A stretch of DNA of 14,947 bases, taken from an uncultured Eubacteriales bacterium (GTDB lineage: Bacteria > Bacillota > Clostridia > Oscillospirales > Acutalibacteraceae). Position 1 is the first letter of the stretch; each line of letters starts with the position of its first letter. Under the pieces are notes generated by a model. It was not told the DNA's origin. It worked only from the letters and a program-made list of their open reading frames with translations, and searched no databases. The stretch is taken from assembly GCA_900321595.1 (NCBI GenBank), contig ONWP01000135.1, positions 1-14,947 of the forward strand, read 5' to 3'. Position numbers and translations under genes: made by a program. This document shows, one piece after another, positions 7,101 to 14,004 of the stretch.

Positions 7101-7701
7101 GGTTTTCCAGCTCGGTCACGATGTCGCGCAGCCGCACCAGATTCTCCTCCGCCGCGGCGAGGCGCTTGAGCGCGTCCTCCCGGCGGTAGCGGTAATGGGA
7201 GATCCCCGCCGCCTCCTCGAACATCTCGCGGCGCTCCGCCGCCTTGGCGGCGACCATATCCTCGATCCGGCCCTGGGACACCATGGAGTAGCCGTCCCGT
7301 CCCATGCCGGTGTCCATAAACAGCTCGTGGACGTCGCGCAGACGCGCGCTCGCCCCGTTGATGCGGTATTCGCTCTCGCCGCTGCGGAAGTACCGGCGCG
7401 TGACGGCGACCTCATCCTGATCGACGCCGAGACGTCTGTCGGTGTTGTCCAGCCGCAGCGTGACCTCCGCGAAGCCCTGCGCCTTGCGCGCGCCTGTGCC
7501 GCTGAAGATCACGTCCTCCATGCGGCTGCCGCGCAGGGATTTGGTGGACTGCTCCCCCAGCACCCAGCGCACGGCGTCGGCGATATTGCTCTTGCCGGAG
7601 CCGTTCGGCCCGACCACGGCGGTCATCCCCGGCCCGAAGGTCAGCTCCGTCTTGTCGGGGAAGCTCTTGAACCCCTGCATCGTCAACGATCTTAAAAACA
7701 T
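4135..7701 (-). CDS. smc: Chromosome partition protein Smc
   Basis: Smc dimers with ScpA/ScpB extrude DNA loops and compact and segregate the chromosome. The 1188-residue product is full length. The N-terminal ATPase half has Walker A GPNGSGKSN at 31-39 and VLGEQSTKS; a coiled coil runs from about 170 to 500. The hinge occupies about 504-662 and includes GIVGPLSTVI, GRATFMPM and GGSMTGGS. A second coiled coil runs to about 1010. The C-terminal head has the ABC signature LSGGEKGLTAIALLFAML (L1089-E1093 core) and Walker B FCIFDEVEAALDD with D1117-E1118. The usual GGERALTA is GGEKGLTA here. The start MFLRSLTMQGFKSF matches the family; an AGGGG lies 13 bases upstream, a bit distant. A terminator ends only about 27 bases before the start. 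ftsY follows after 69 bases, a common Bacillota pairing. scpA and scpB are not in the window. Confidence 0.98.
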   Translation of the reverse strand: MFLRSLTMQGFKSFPDKTELTFGPGMTAVVGPNGSGKSNIADAVRWVLGEQSTKSLRGSRMEDVIFSGTGARKAQGFAEVTLRLDNTDRRLGVDQDEVAVTRRYFRSGESEYRINGASARLRDVHELFMDTGMGRDGYSMVSQGRIEDMVAAKAAERREMFEEAAGISHYRYRREDALKRLAAAEENLVRLRDIVTELENRVGPLGEQAEKAKQFLALSETKKTLEIGLWLDLLENGADSVRRQSAKLETARGQYEDVCASLAETVSKAGALREQISEKNAGADELRGKADETEGQASQREQQIAVNENSLANMRENETRLTDEIARHGASDDRSVAEIDAQKARLAGLDEQLGTLREKLENLQGEQTALRDEDASLADRLSRTRVRIAALEQSIGREQLQSASALSTVQELENRGEVVARETEARQAKLDALGADQKRLEGLIAEKKEKIAELTNAVSAHTMKVSSRAQALEQARLAESTAALDVQQLKSKLRLLDEMEKNMEGYQGSVRSVMQQAAAGALTGIVGPLSTVIDVESDYAVAVETALGAAIQNIVTRDEQDAKKAIAYLKKNDLGRATFMPMTSVTGRLLDEDVSAEAGYIGIAADLVDCDDDYREIVDSLLGRTAVAEDIDSAIAIGRRFSHRFKIVTLDGQVMNAGGSMTGGSRITQSGFLVRANERRALRDAIAQREETLRNRRDALTKAKDDYAAQQAAAEGARSDLTRAGEDKLRLETSLSVTLSGIRAEKTSLDALRDETLSAGERVRLLRQTSDEALARIGAMQSQKDEAETLLASLTGDAARSQEAARKAGEALAQINLEIAGLSRDRENCVGQIGQLEQRRSGRRDAVQALEEEREALRERMTNAGARIVELKRERDALRRTKQDILDRIADLVRQREQAEAESAALLEKERGLTQEREALSGECVRLEEKKNALEREQQETENRLFEEYKLTRREAQKLEIDIGTKTDARRRLSAAKAAIKALGNVNVGAIDEYREVSERYTFLSGQVDDVEKSKAELTRIITDLTDSMSRQFRERFAEINRIFSETFVKLFGGGSASLVLEDEGDILNSGIEIKAQPPGKNVRSLSLLSGGEKGLTAIALLFAMLRVTPAPFCIFDEVEAALDDMNVVRYAKYIRSITDKSQFILITHRRGTMEEADTLYGVTMQEKGVSKLLELQTTQMAEKLGLT

Positions 7702-7727
7702 CTGTGCTATTGAACCCCTTATATTGT

Positions 7728-7768
7728 AAAAAAAGAACCGATTTGGATTATTTTACCACATCGGTTCT
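7728..7768 (-). terminator. Rho-independent terminator after elaA
   Basis: On the minus strand AGAACCGAT (7760-7768) pairs perfectly with ATCGGTTCT (7734-7742), and inner GTGG/CCAA positions can add a few pairs around an A/T-rich loop. The hairpin is followed directly by a run of T (A7728-A7734 on the plus strand, seven bases). It lies 20 bases past the elaA stop and should end the pcrA-elaA transcript just before smc. Confidence 0.85.
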
Positions 7769-7788
7769 ATGAATGCAAGTTTTTGCCG

Positions 7789-8223
7789 TTACAAAGCCTT
7801 TTCCATCATGATGTGCGGGATCCCCACCTCGTCGAACACGTCCGAGGTGACGACGAAGCCCTGCCGCTCGTAAAAGGCCTGCGCATACTGTTGGGCGTGG
7901 ATGACGATCCTGTCCGCGTGAAGCTGTTCCCGGCAGACGCGGATTCCCAGCCTGAGCACCTGCGTCCCGAGGCCCTGTCTGCGCCGGACGGCCAGCACGC
8001 GTCCGAGATGCGCCGTGCCGCCGCCCTCGTCGAGGATGCGCAGATACGCGGCGATCCCGTTTTCATCCCGCAGGAACACGTGCCACGCCTGCGGATCGAG
8101 GCCGTCAAGCTCCTCGCGCCACGGACAGCTCTGCCCGTCCACAAACACGTCGAAGCGCGTGCAGATGATCTCGTGCAGCTCCAACGGCGTCAGGTCCTCA
8201 AACCGTTTGACGATCTCCCGCAT
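7789..8223 (-). CDS. elaA: ElaA-type GNAT N-acetyltransferase
   Basis: A 144-residue GCN5-related acetyltransferase of the ElaA type. It transfers acetyl from acetyl-CoA to an amine; the physiological substrate of this subfamily is not established. Family markers are FEDLTPLELHEIICTRFDVFV at the start, CPWREELDGLD, the AYLRIL strand, LGRVLAV followed by the acetyl-CoA loop RRRQGLG at 80-86, IHAQQYAQAFYERQGF at 108-123, and the ElaA-specific ending GIPHIMMEK. The start at 8223 has an excellent GGGAGGG 7 bases upstream and lies 18 bases after the pcrA stop, so it is the second gene of a pcrA-elaA transcript. The hairpin terminator follows. Functional linkage to PcrA is not implied by the family; it may be simple co-transcription. 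Confidence 0.9.
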   Translation of the reverse strand: MREIVKRFEDLTPLELHEIICTRFDVFVDGQSCPWREELDGLDPQAWHVFLRDENGIAAYLRILDEGGGTAHLGRVLAVRRRQGLGTQVLRLGIRVCREQLHADRIVIHAQQYAQAFYERQGFVVTSDVFDEVGIPHIMMEKAL

Positions 8224-8241
8224 CGAAAAGCCCTCCCGTTT

Positions 8242-10662
8242 TTACAGTTTCTCAAGCCGCGCGGCGTTCGCCATGAGCTTTTTGGTGCCCGCGTCGTCAA
8301 ACGCGACCTCCAGCAGCGTATCGTTGCCCAGCGCGTCCGCCGTGAGCACCGTGCCCGCGCCGAACTTGCGGTGCTTCACCCGGTCGCCGGGGCGCAGATC
8401 GCATTTGGCGACCGGCTTGCGCGGCGCCGTCTGCCCGGACGCCACGTAGCTGCCCGCGCGTCTGGGCTGGGACGCAGGCGCGTCGTAGCGCCCCTGCCGG
8501 GCGTTCCCGTACGCGCCGCCCGCGTAGCCGGAGCCGCCGTCCTGCGCGAAATGATAGCTCGCGCGGCGTTCAAGCCCCTCCACGCGCTTGTTATTCTGCG
8601 GGATCTCCTCCAGAAAAGCGCTCGGCGGGAAATAGACGGTGCGGCCGAACATCATGCGCGTCTTCGCGTTGGTGAGCGTCAGCTTCTTCTTGGCGCGCGT
8701 GATGCCCACGTAGGCGAGCCGCCGCTCCTCCTCCATGTCGGAAGACGAATACATCGACTGCTGTCCAGGGAAGATCCCGTCCTCCATGCCGGCAATGTAA
8801 ACGCAGGGAAATTCCAGTCCCTTCGCCGAATGTATGGTCATCAGGACCACCGCGTCCGCGTCGGCGTTGTAATTGTCGATATCGCTCATCAGCGCGACGT
8901 CCTCGAGGAACGCGTCCAGCGACGGATCCTCCGGGTTCTCGTCGGCGAATCGGACGATGTTGTTCAGCAGCTCGTTCACGTTCTCCATGCGGTCCGCGTA
9001 GGTATCCTGATCGAGCGCGAGGTATTCCCGGTAGCCGGTGTGATCGAGCAGCGCCTCAAAGAGCTGCGTGACGTCGGCGGAATCCCGCATTTCGATCAGC
9101 CCGTCCATCATGTCGCAGAAGGGCTTGAGCCGGGCTTTCGCGCGGCTGAGCACGGGGAATTCGTCCGCGCGGCGCAGGACCTCGTACAGGCTCACGCGCA
9201 GCGCGTCGGCGATCTTCGCGGCGTTGTTCACCGTCGTCTCGCCGATGCCCCGGGCGGGCACGTTGATGATCCGCCGCAGCCGCACACTGTCATCCGGATT
9301 GCAGATGACGGCCAGATACGCCGTCAGATCCTTGATCTCCTTGCGCTCATAGAACCGGTGGCCGCCGATGATCCGGTACGGGATGCCCCGCCGCACGAGC
9401 GCCTTTTCCAGCAGGTTCGACTGATTGTTGGTCCGGTACAGCACCGCGTGATCCGCGAAGGGCAGGCCCTCGGCCGCGCTGTCCATGATGCTGTCCGCGA
9501 TGAAAGAGGCCTCGTCCAGATCGCTGGGGAGCGTCTTCACGAGGATCCTGTCGCCTGCGCCGTTGTCCGTCCACAGCGTCTTTCCCTTGCGCTCGGTGTT
9601 GTTGGCGATCACGGCGTTGGCGGCGTCCAGAATATTCTGGGTGGAGCGGTAGTTCTGCTCCAGACGGATGACCTTCGCGTTCGGGTACTGCAGCTCGAAC
9701 TTGAGGATGTTCTCGATCGTCGCGCCCCGGAACCGGTAGATGGACTGATCGTCGTCGCCCACCACGCACAGATTCTGCCGCTGTCCCGCCAGCAGGCTCG
9801 TCAGATGGTACTGCGCGATATTCGTGTCCTGATACTCGTCCACCATGACGTAACGAAATTTGTTCTGATAGTACTCCCGGACGTCCCTGTGCTCGCGCAG
9901 CAGCGTCACCGCGTTGACGATGATGTCGTCGAAATCCATGGCGTCCGCCTGCATGAGCCGCTGCTGATACTGGCGGAACACGTTGCCGATCATGGCCTGC
10001 AGGCTGTTGTTCTCGCCGTATCTCCGCAGGAAAGCATCCGGCGTCAGCAGCTCGTCCTTGGCCTTGCTGATCTGACGCTGCGCCGTCTTCGGCGAGAGCA
10101 CCTTCTCGTCGATATTGAGCGCGCGCATGCTCTCCTTGATGACGCGCAGCTGATCGTCGGTGTCATAGATCGTGAAATGAGACGTGTAGCCCAGCCGGTC
10201 GCCGTCCTTGCGCAGGAAGCGCACGCAGACCGAATGGAACGTCCCCGCCCAGACGTCCGCGCCCATGTCCGGGAGCATGGCGGCGATGCGGTCCTTCAGC
10301 TCTCCGGCGGCCTTGTTCGTAAAGGTGATCGCGAGGATCTGCCACGGCGCCGGGGCGTCCGCCTGCAGGTAGGGCGCCGCGTCAAAATACGCGCGCTCGT
10401 CCCCGTCGCGGTACGCTTCGAGGGCGGCGAGCGCCTGTTCGTCCACCGGGCGGGCGAACTGATCGCTGCGGTACGCGTCGCCGTAGGCCAGGATGCACGC
10501 GATCCGGTTGACCAGCACCGTCGTCTTGCCGCTGCCTGCGCCCGCGAGGATCAGCAGCGGCCCGTTCACCGTGGTCACGGCGTCGAGCTGCATGGCGTTC
10601 ATCCGGGCGAACCGTTTCTCAATGATCTGTCTTCTGACCTTCGCGGCCTGCTGTTCGAGCAT
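8242..10662 (-). CDS. pcrA: ATP-dependent DNA helicase PcrA (UvrD/Rep superfamily 1)
   Basis: A 3'-5' superfamily 1A helicase for repair, replication restart and clearing of RecA filaments or stalled RNA polymerase. From the chosen start it is 806 residues. Motifs in order: Q motif MNAMQLDAV, Walker A LAGAGSGKTT at about 39-48, ITFTNKAAGEL, GTFHS, Walker B VDEYQDTN (D275-E276), VVGDDDQSIYRFRGA, LEQNYRST, TIHSAKGLEFP, and RRLAYVGITRAKK. A Gly/Tyr/Ala-rich linker of about 60 residues leads to a Tudor-like end (LRPGDRVKHRKFGAGTV...), the fold that contacts RNA polymerase in PcrA. The ATG at 10662 is preferred over those at 10680 and 10770: AGGTGA lies 4 bases upstream, and the 10770 start would lie upstream of the promoter. 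The product is longer than the usual ~740 residues because of the linker. Confidence 0.97.
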   Translation of the reverse strand: MLEQQAAKVRRQIIEKRFARMNAMQLDAVTTVNGPLLILAGAGSGKTTVLVNRIACILAYGDAYRSDQFARPVDEQALAALEAYRDGDERAYFDAAPYLQADAPAPWQILAITFTNKAAGELKDRIAAMLPDMGADVWAGTFHSVCVRFLRKDGDRLGYTSHFTIYDTDDQLRVIKESMRALNIDEKVLSPKTAQRQISKAKDELLTPDAFLRRYGENNSLQAMIGNVFRQYQQRLMQADAMDFDDIIVNAVTLLREHRDVREYYQNKFRYVMVDEYQDTNIAQYHLTSLLAGQRQNLCVVGDDDQSIYRFRGATIENILKFELQYPNAKVIRLEQNYRSTQNILDAANAVIANNTERKGKTLWTDNGAGDRILVKTLPSDLDEASFIADSIMDSAAEGLPFADHAVLYRTNNQSNLLEKALVRRGIPYRIIGGHRFYERKEIKDLTAYLAVICNPDDSVRLRRIINVPARGIGETTVNNAAKIADALRVSLYEVLRRADEFPVLSRAKARLKPFCDMMDGLIEMRDSADVTQLFEALLDHTGYREYLALDQDTYADRMENVNELLNNIVRFADENPEDPSLDAFLEDVALMSDIDNYNADADAVVLMTIHSAKGLEFPCVYIAGMEDGIFPGQQSMYSSSDMEEERRLAYVGITRAKKKLTLTNAKTRMMFGRTVYFPPSAFLEEIPQNNKRVEGLERRASYHFAQDGGSGYAGGAYGNARQGRYDAPASQPRRAGSYVASGQTAPRKPVAKCDLRPGDRVKHRKFGAGTVLTADALGNDTLLEVAFDDAGTKKLMANAARLEKL

Positions 10663-10666
10663 AGTC

Positions 10667-10672
10667 TCACCT
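10667..10672 (-). promoter_or_regulatory. Ribosome binding site deciding the pcrA start
   Basis: AGGTGA on the minus strand is 4 bases (7 from AGG) before ATG 10662. The in-frame ATG at 10680 has no purine-rich site in front of it, so the shorter protein is favoured. Confidence 0.6.
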
Positions 10673-10695
10673 GTTTTCATGAAGTAAACGCGTTG

Positions 10696-10724
10696 ATTAT
10701 ACCATCGACGGCGCGCAATTACAA
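10696..10724 (-). promoter_or_regulatory. Sigma-A type promoter for pcrA-elaA
   Basis: On the minus strand TTGTAA (10719-10724), 17 bases, then a perfect TATAAT (10696-10701). Transcription would begin near 10689, leaving a leader of about 27 bases before the pcrA ATG. No GAAC-N4-GTTC LexA box is seen at or near it. Confidence 0.75.
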
Positions 10725-10774
10725 GCAGACGGAAAAATTTATCCGCCGCAAACCGCAAAATATGCATCAAACGA

Positions 10775-10803
10775 TTGATTTACACCACGAAATCTGCTAT
10801 GAT
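10775..10803 (+). promoter_or_regulatory. Promoter for the TSCPD-nucleosidase-recD2 operon
   Basis: TTGATT (10775-10780), 17 bases, then TATGAT (10798-10803) preceded by TGC, an extended -10 element. The predicted start near 10810 precedes the AGGAGG at 10817-10822. It is divergent from the pcrA promoter, with about 50 bases between the two -35 boxes. The spacer contains a short inverted repeat GATTT/AAATC that might be an operator, but it is weak. Confidence 0.65.
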
Positions 10804-10830
10804 ACATGTAATTGACAGGAGGCTGAATCC

Positions 10831-11097
10831 ATGCATTATACATACCAGACACGGGGCACCTGCTCCCGTTCCATCGAATTCGATCTGAACCCGGACGGCA
10901 CTGTCGGCGGCCTGCGCTTTGAAGGCGGCTGCAACGGCAACCTGAAGGGGATCTCCGCCTTTTCCGAGGGGCTGCAGGCCGAGGAGATCATCCGCCGGCT
11001 CGAGGGCATCCGCTGCGGCTTCAAATCCACGTCCTGCCCAGATCAGCTGGCGCAGGCGCTCAAGCAGGCGCTTTCGGAAGCCGGAGGCAGAGCATGA
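10831..11097 (+). CDS. Small TSCPD-domain protein (TIGR03905-like)
   Basis: An 88-residue protein made of one TSCPD domain, named for the motif at residues 67-71 (T67-S-C-P-D71). The same domain ends some adenosylcobalamin-dependent ribonucleotide reductases; stand-alone versions in Clostridia are of unknown function. Four cysteines are spread along the chain (C11 in RGTCSRS, C34 in GGCNGN, C62 in IRCGF, C69 in TSCPD), a pattern suited to binding a metal or Fe-S cluster (inference). EGGCNGNLKGI is another family landmark. AGGAGG sits 8 bases before the start, and the TGA overlaps the next start as ATGA, so it is the lead gene of the operon and coupled to the nucleosidase. Family assignment is good; the biochemical role is unknown. 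Confidence 0.9.
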   Translation: MHYTYQTRGTCSRSIEFDLNPDGTVGGLRFEGGCNGNLKGISAFSEGLQAEEIIRRLEGIRCGFKSTSCPDQLAQALKQALSEAGGRA

Positions 11098-11780
11098 CCG
11101 GCCGGCGCATCGGCGTCGTCATCGCGGACGACTACGAATTTCTCCCCTTCGTCGAGGAACTGCGCTCCTGTCAGCCCGTCGAGGGCGTTCTGCGCGGCAA
11201 GCCCTGCGTGCGCGCCCGGGTCGGCGCGCATGAGATCGTCGCCGTCAAATGCGGCATCGGAAAGGTCAACGCCGCTGCCTCCGCCGCGTTCCTGATCGCG
11301 GACGAAAACTGCGGCGTCATCATGAATATCGGTCTGTCGGGCGCCGTCTCGCGCCACCGCAAGGGCGACGTGGTCGTGGGTACGAGCTTTACGGAGTGCG
11401 ACTTCGACCTGACGCCGCTGGGACGCGCCCCGGGCGAAAAGCCGCAGGACGTATACGTGTATCCGGCGGACGAGACGCTCATGCGGGCGGCGCTGGCCGT
11501 GCCCGGCGTCACGCAGGCCGTCTGCGGCTGCGGCGACGTGTTCCTGTCCGACCCGGTGCGCAAGGAGCTGTACCGCGACGTCTTCGGCATCACGGAATTC
11601 GACATGGAGACCGGCGCGATCGCATCCGTCTGTCACGACGCGGGCGTGCCGTTCCTGTCCCTGCGGCAGATCAGCGACGACGCCTCTGACAAGGCCGCCG
11701 ACAGCTACACCGAAATGAACGACCGGTGCGAGAAAACGCTGGCGCAGATCCTGCTGACAGTCATAGAAGGGCTCTCATGA
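11094..11780 (+). CDS. 5'-methylthioadenosine/S-adenosylhomocysteine nucleosidase-like protein
   Basis: A 228-residue member of the PNP/UDP phosphorylase fold closest to MTA/SAH nucleosidase (MtnN/Pfs), which cleaves adenine from methylthioadenosine, S-adenosylhomocysteine and 5'-deoxyadenosine. Visible elements: IGVVIADDYEF with E15 where the family has its catalytic base, GIGKVNAA at 54-61, IGLSGAVSRHRKGDVVV at 79-95, GCGDVFL at 145-151, DMETGAIASVC at 170-180 (E172 aligns with the ribose-binding Glu) and RQISDDASD at 191-199 with the catalytic Asp D195. Several positions differ from typical MtnN (SGDAFI is CGDVFL, VRAISD is LRQISD, NTGSAGG is NIGLSGA), so a related nucleoside substrate is possible. 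Start and stop both overlap neighbours as ATGA, tying it to the TSCPD gene and recD2. Confidence 0.8.
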   Translation: MTGRRIGVVIADDYEFLPFVEELRSCQPVEGVLRGKPCVRARVGAHEIVAVKCGIGKVNAAASAAFLIADENCGVIMNIGLSGAVSRHRKGDVVVGTSFTECDFDLTPLGRAPGEKPQDVYVYPADETLMRAALAVPGVTQAVCGCGDVFLSDPVRKELYRDVFGITEFDMETGAIASVCHDAGVPFLSLRQISDDASDKAADSYTEMNDRCEKTLAQILLTVIEGLS

Positions 11781-13984
11781 CCCCTGAAGCACCGGACGAG
11801 CTCATCCAGATCCACGGGACGCTGGAGGAGATCGTCTACCGCAACGAAAACAACGCCTATTCGGTGATCGACGTCTCGTCCGGCGATACGCTCATCACGG
11901 CGGTCGGCGAGCTGCCGGAGATGTCGCCCGGCGAAAAGCTCATCCTGACCGGCCGCTGGACGACCCATCAGTCCTTCGGCAGACAGTTCAAGGTCGAGCG
12001 GTTCGAGCGGTATCTGCCCGACACCGCCGCGCAGTATCTCAAATACCTGTCGAGCGGCGCGATCTCAGGCATCGGCCCCGCCACGGCGCGAAAAATCGTC
12101 GATCGCTTCGGCGAAAACGCCTTTTCCGTCATTGAGAACGAGCCGGAACGCCTCGCGGTCATCCCCGGCATCACAAAGGACCGCGCGAAGCGCATCAGCG
12201 CGGACTTCCGCAAGCAGAACGCCGTGCGCACCGTCATCATCGGACTGGAGCAATACGGCTTCACGCCGTCGGAATGCATCCGCATCTACAAAAAACTCGG
12301 CGCGAACGCCGCGGAAACCGTCCGGGAAAACCCCTATATCCTCTGCGGCCTGCTGGAGACCTACTCCTTCGAGCGCGCGGAGACCGTCGCCGGAAAGCTG
12401 GGCGCGCCCAAAGACAGCCTGCACCGCAAACGCGCCGGCGTCACCTATATCCTGTCGCGCAACCTCGCGGGCGGGCACACCGCGCTTCCCCGGGAAAAGG
12501 TCACGGCGCTGTGCGCGGAGCTGCTCGGCGCGCAGCTCATGGAGATCGAGGAAGCCGTGGGACAGATGATCGAGGATCGTCTGCTCATGGCCGTACAGAA
12601 GACGAAGCGCGAATACCTGTCGCTGCCGAAGGCCTACGACGCGGAGGCCGCCATCGCCGAGCGCATCGACCTGCTGATGAAGTTTTCTCCCATCGAGAAG
12701 CAGGCGGCCGATCACGTCATCGACCGCATCGAGCAGGAGATCGGCATCCGCTACGACGAGCGCCAGCGCGAGGCCATCAAGCTGGCCGCCTCCGGCGGCG
12801 TGCTGATCCTCACGGGCGGACCGGGCACCGGCAAGACGACGACCGTCAAGGGCATCATCCGCTTTTTCGAAAAGCAGCGGCTGCGCGTGGCGCTGGCGGC
12901 GCCGACGGGCAGAGCCGCGAAGCGCATGACGGAGCTGACCGACCACAGCGCCAAGACGATCCACCGCTTGCTGGAGGTGGAGTGGAGCGAGTCGGAGGAG
13001 CCCGCGTTCAAGCGCAACGAGACCGATCCGCTCGACGCGGACGTCATCATCATCGACGAGACCAGCATGGTGGACGTTTTCCTGTTCAGCGAGCTGCTCA
13101 AGGCCATCCGGTTCGGCTCCCGCCTGATCCTTGTGGGCGACACCGACCAGCTGCCCGCCGTCGGGCCGGGCAACGTGCTCGGCGACCTGATCGACTCCGG
13201 ACTCGTGCCGGTCGTGAGCCTGACCGAGATCTTCCGGCAGGCGCGTCAGAGCCTCATCATCATGAACGCGCACCGCATCATCGCGGGCGAGATGCCGGAG
13301 CTTTCGCGCACCGACAACGATTTTTTCTTTATGCGCAGGCCCTCCCCCGCCCACGCGGTGCAGACCGTGCTGGAGCTTTACGCGTCGCGGCTGCCGAAGG
13401 CCTACGGCTACAGCCCCATGACCGATATTCAGGTGCTTTGCCCGTCCCGCAAGGGCGAATGCGGCACCATCAGCCTCAACCGGCGTCTGCAGGACGCGAT
13501 CAACCCGCCCGGCGACGACAAGCGGGAGTACCGCTCCGGCGGACGGCTGTTCCGCGAGGGCGACAAGGTCATGCAGGTGCGCAACAATTACGATATCCCC
13601 TGGGAAAAGGGCGATGAGAGCGGCGCGGGCCTCTTCAACGGAGACATGGGCATTCTTCTGCGGATCGACGCCAAAGCCGGCGTCATGACCGTGGACTTTG
13701 ACGACGGAAAGCTTGTGACCTATCCGCTGACGGACGTCTCTGATCTGGAGACGGCCTACGCGGTCACGGTGCATAAGAGCCAGGGCAGCGAATACGACGC
13801 CGTGATCCTGCCGCTGACGGACGTGCACCGCAACCTCTCCTACCGCAACCTGCTGTACACCGCCGTCACCCGCGCGAAGAAGCAGATCATCCTCGTCGGC
13901 GACGAGGATTGCGTCAGCCGCATGGTGGCGAACGACAGACAGAACAGACGCTATACGCTGTTAAAAACAATGCTGAAAAGATAA
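11777..13984 (+). CDS. recD2: ATP-dependent 5'-3' DNA helicase RecD2
   Basis: RecD2 is the stand-alone RecD-like 5'-3' helicase of bacteria lacking RecBCD, used in recombination, repair and replication-fork maintenance. The 735-residue protein has the long N-terminal region of RecD2: an OB-like start (IHGTLEEIVYRNENNAYSVI), helix-hairpin-helix repeats (ISGIGPATARKIVDRFGENAF, then VIPGITKDRAKRI), and helicase motifs Walker A GGPGTGKTTT at about 347-356, APTGRAAKRM, Walker B IIIDETSMVD (D427-E428), GDTDQLPAVGPG, LTEIFRQA, the SH3-like insert EGDKVMQVRNNYD, VTVHKSQGSEYD and YTAVTRAKKQI. The start at 11777 is chosen because ATGA overlaps the nucleosidase stop and GAAGGG precedes it; an upstream in-frame ATG at 11726 would add 17 unlikely residues inside the nucleosidase gene. 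Confidence 0.97.
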   Translation: MTPEAPDELIQIHGTLEEIVYRNENNAYSVIDVSSGDTLITAVGELPEMSPGEKLILTGRWTTHQSFGRQFKVERFERYLPDTAAQYLKYLSSGAISGIGPATARKIVDRFGENAFSVIENEPERLAVIPGITKDRAKRISADFRKQNAVRTVIIGLEQYGFTPSECIRIYKKLGANAAETVRENPYILCGLLETYSFERAETVAGKLGAPKDSLHRKRAGVTYILSRNLAGGHTALPREKVTALCAELLGAQLMEIEEAVGQMIEDRLLMAVQKTKREYLSLPKAYDAEAAIAERIDLLMKFSPIEKQAADHVIDRIEQEIGIRYDERQREAIKLAASGGVLILTGGPGTGKTTTVKGIIRFFEKQRLRVALAAPTGRAAKRMTELTDHSAKTIHRLLEVEWSESEEPAFKRNETDPLDADVIIIDETSMVDVFLFSELLKAIRFGSRLILVGDTDQLPAVGPGNVLGDLIDSGLVPVVSLTEIFRQARQSLIIMNAHRIIAGEMPELSRTDNDFFFMRRPSPAHAVQTVLELYASRLPKAYGYSPMTDIQVLCPSRKGECGTISLNRRLQDAINPPGDDKREYRSGGRLFREGDKVMQVRNNYDIPWEKGDESGAGLFNGDMGILLRIDAKAGVMTVDFDDGKLVTYPLTDVSDLETAYAVTVHKSQGSEYDAVILPLTDVHRNLSYRNLLYTAVTRAKKQIILVGDEDCVSRMVANDRQNRRYTLLKTMLKR

Positions 13985-14004
13985 AGGAAAAGAAGGGAAC
14001 CAAG

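Noticed and set aside
7734..7768. GAAC...GTTC arms considered as a LexA/DinR operator near smc
   Set aside because: The arms are far more than 4 bases apart and are followed by a T run, which fits a terminator hairpin.
10663..10770. Longer pcrA with a start at 10770 or 10680
   Set aside because: 10770 lies upstream of the predicted promoter and would not be in the transcript; 10680 has no ribosome binding site. The added residues have no counterpart in the family.
10776..10794. GATTT/AAATC inverted repeat in the TSCPD promoter spacer as an operator
   Set aside because: Only 5-base arms; such repeats are common by chance in A/T-rich promoter DNA.
7783..10815. 1010-residue open frame on the plus strand opposite elaA and pcrA
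   Set aside because: It is antisense to two well-supported genes with clear motifs. Its product is rich in His, Arg, Val and Leu with no domain pattern, as expected for a shadow of GC3-biased genes.
11726..11776. Upstream start for recD2
   Set aside because: Lies inside the nucleosidase gene with no supporting site, whereas ATG 11777 forms an ATGA overlap and RecD2 homology begins just after it.
12065..13828. 587-residue minus-strand frame opposite recD2
   Set aside because: The RecD2 motifs on the plus strand are complete across the same bases, and the antisense product has no motif pattern.
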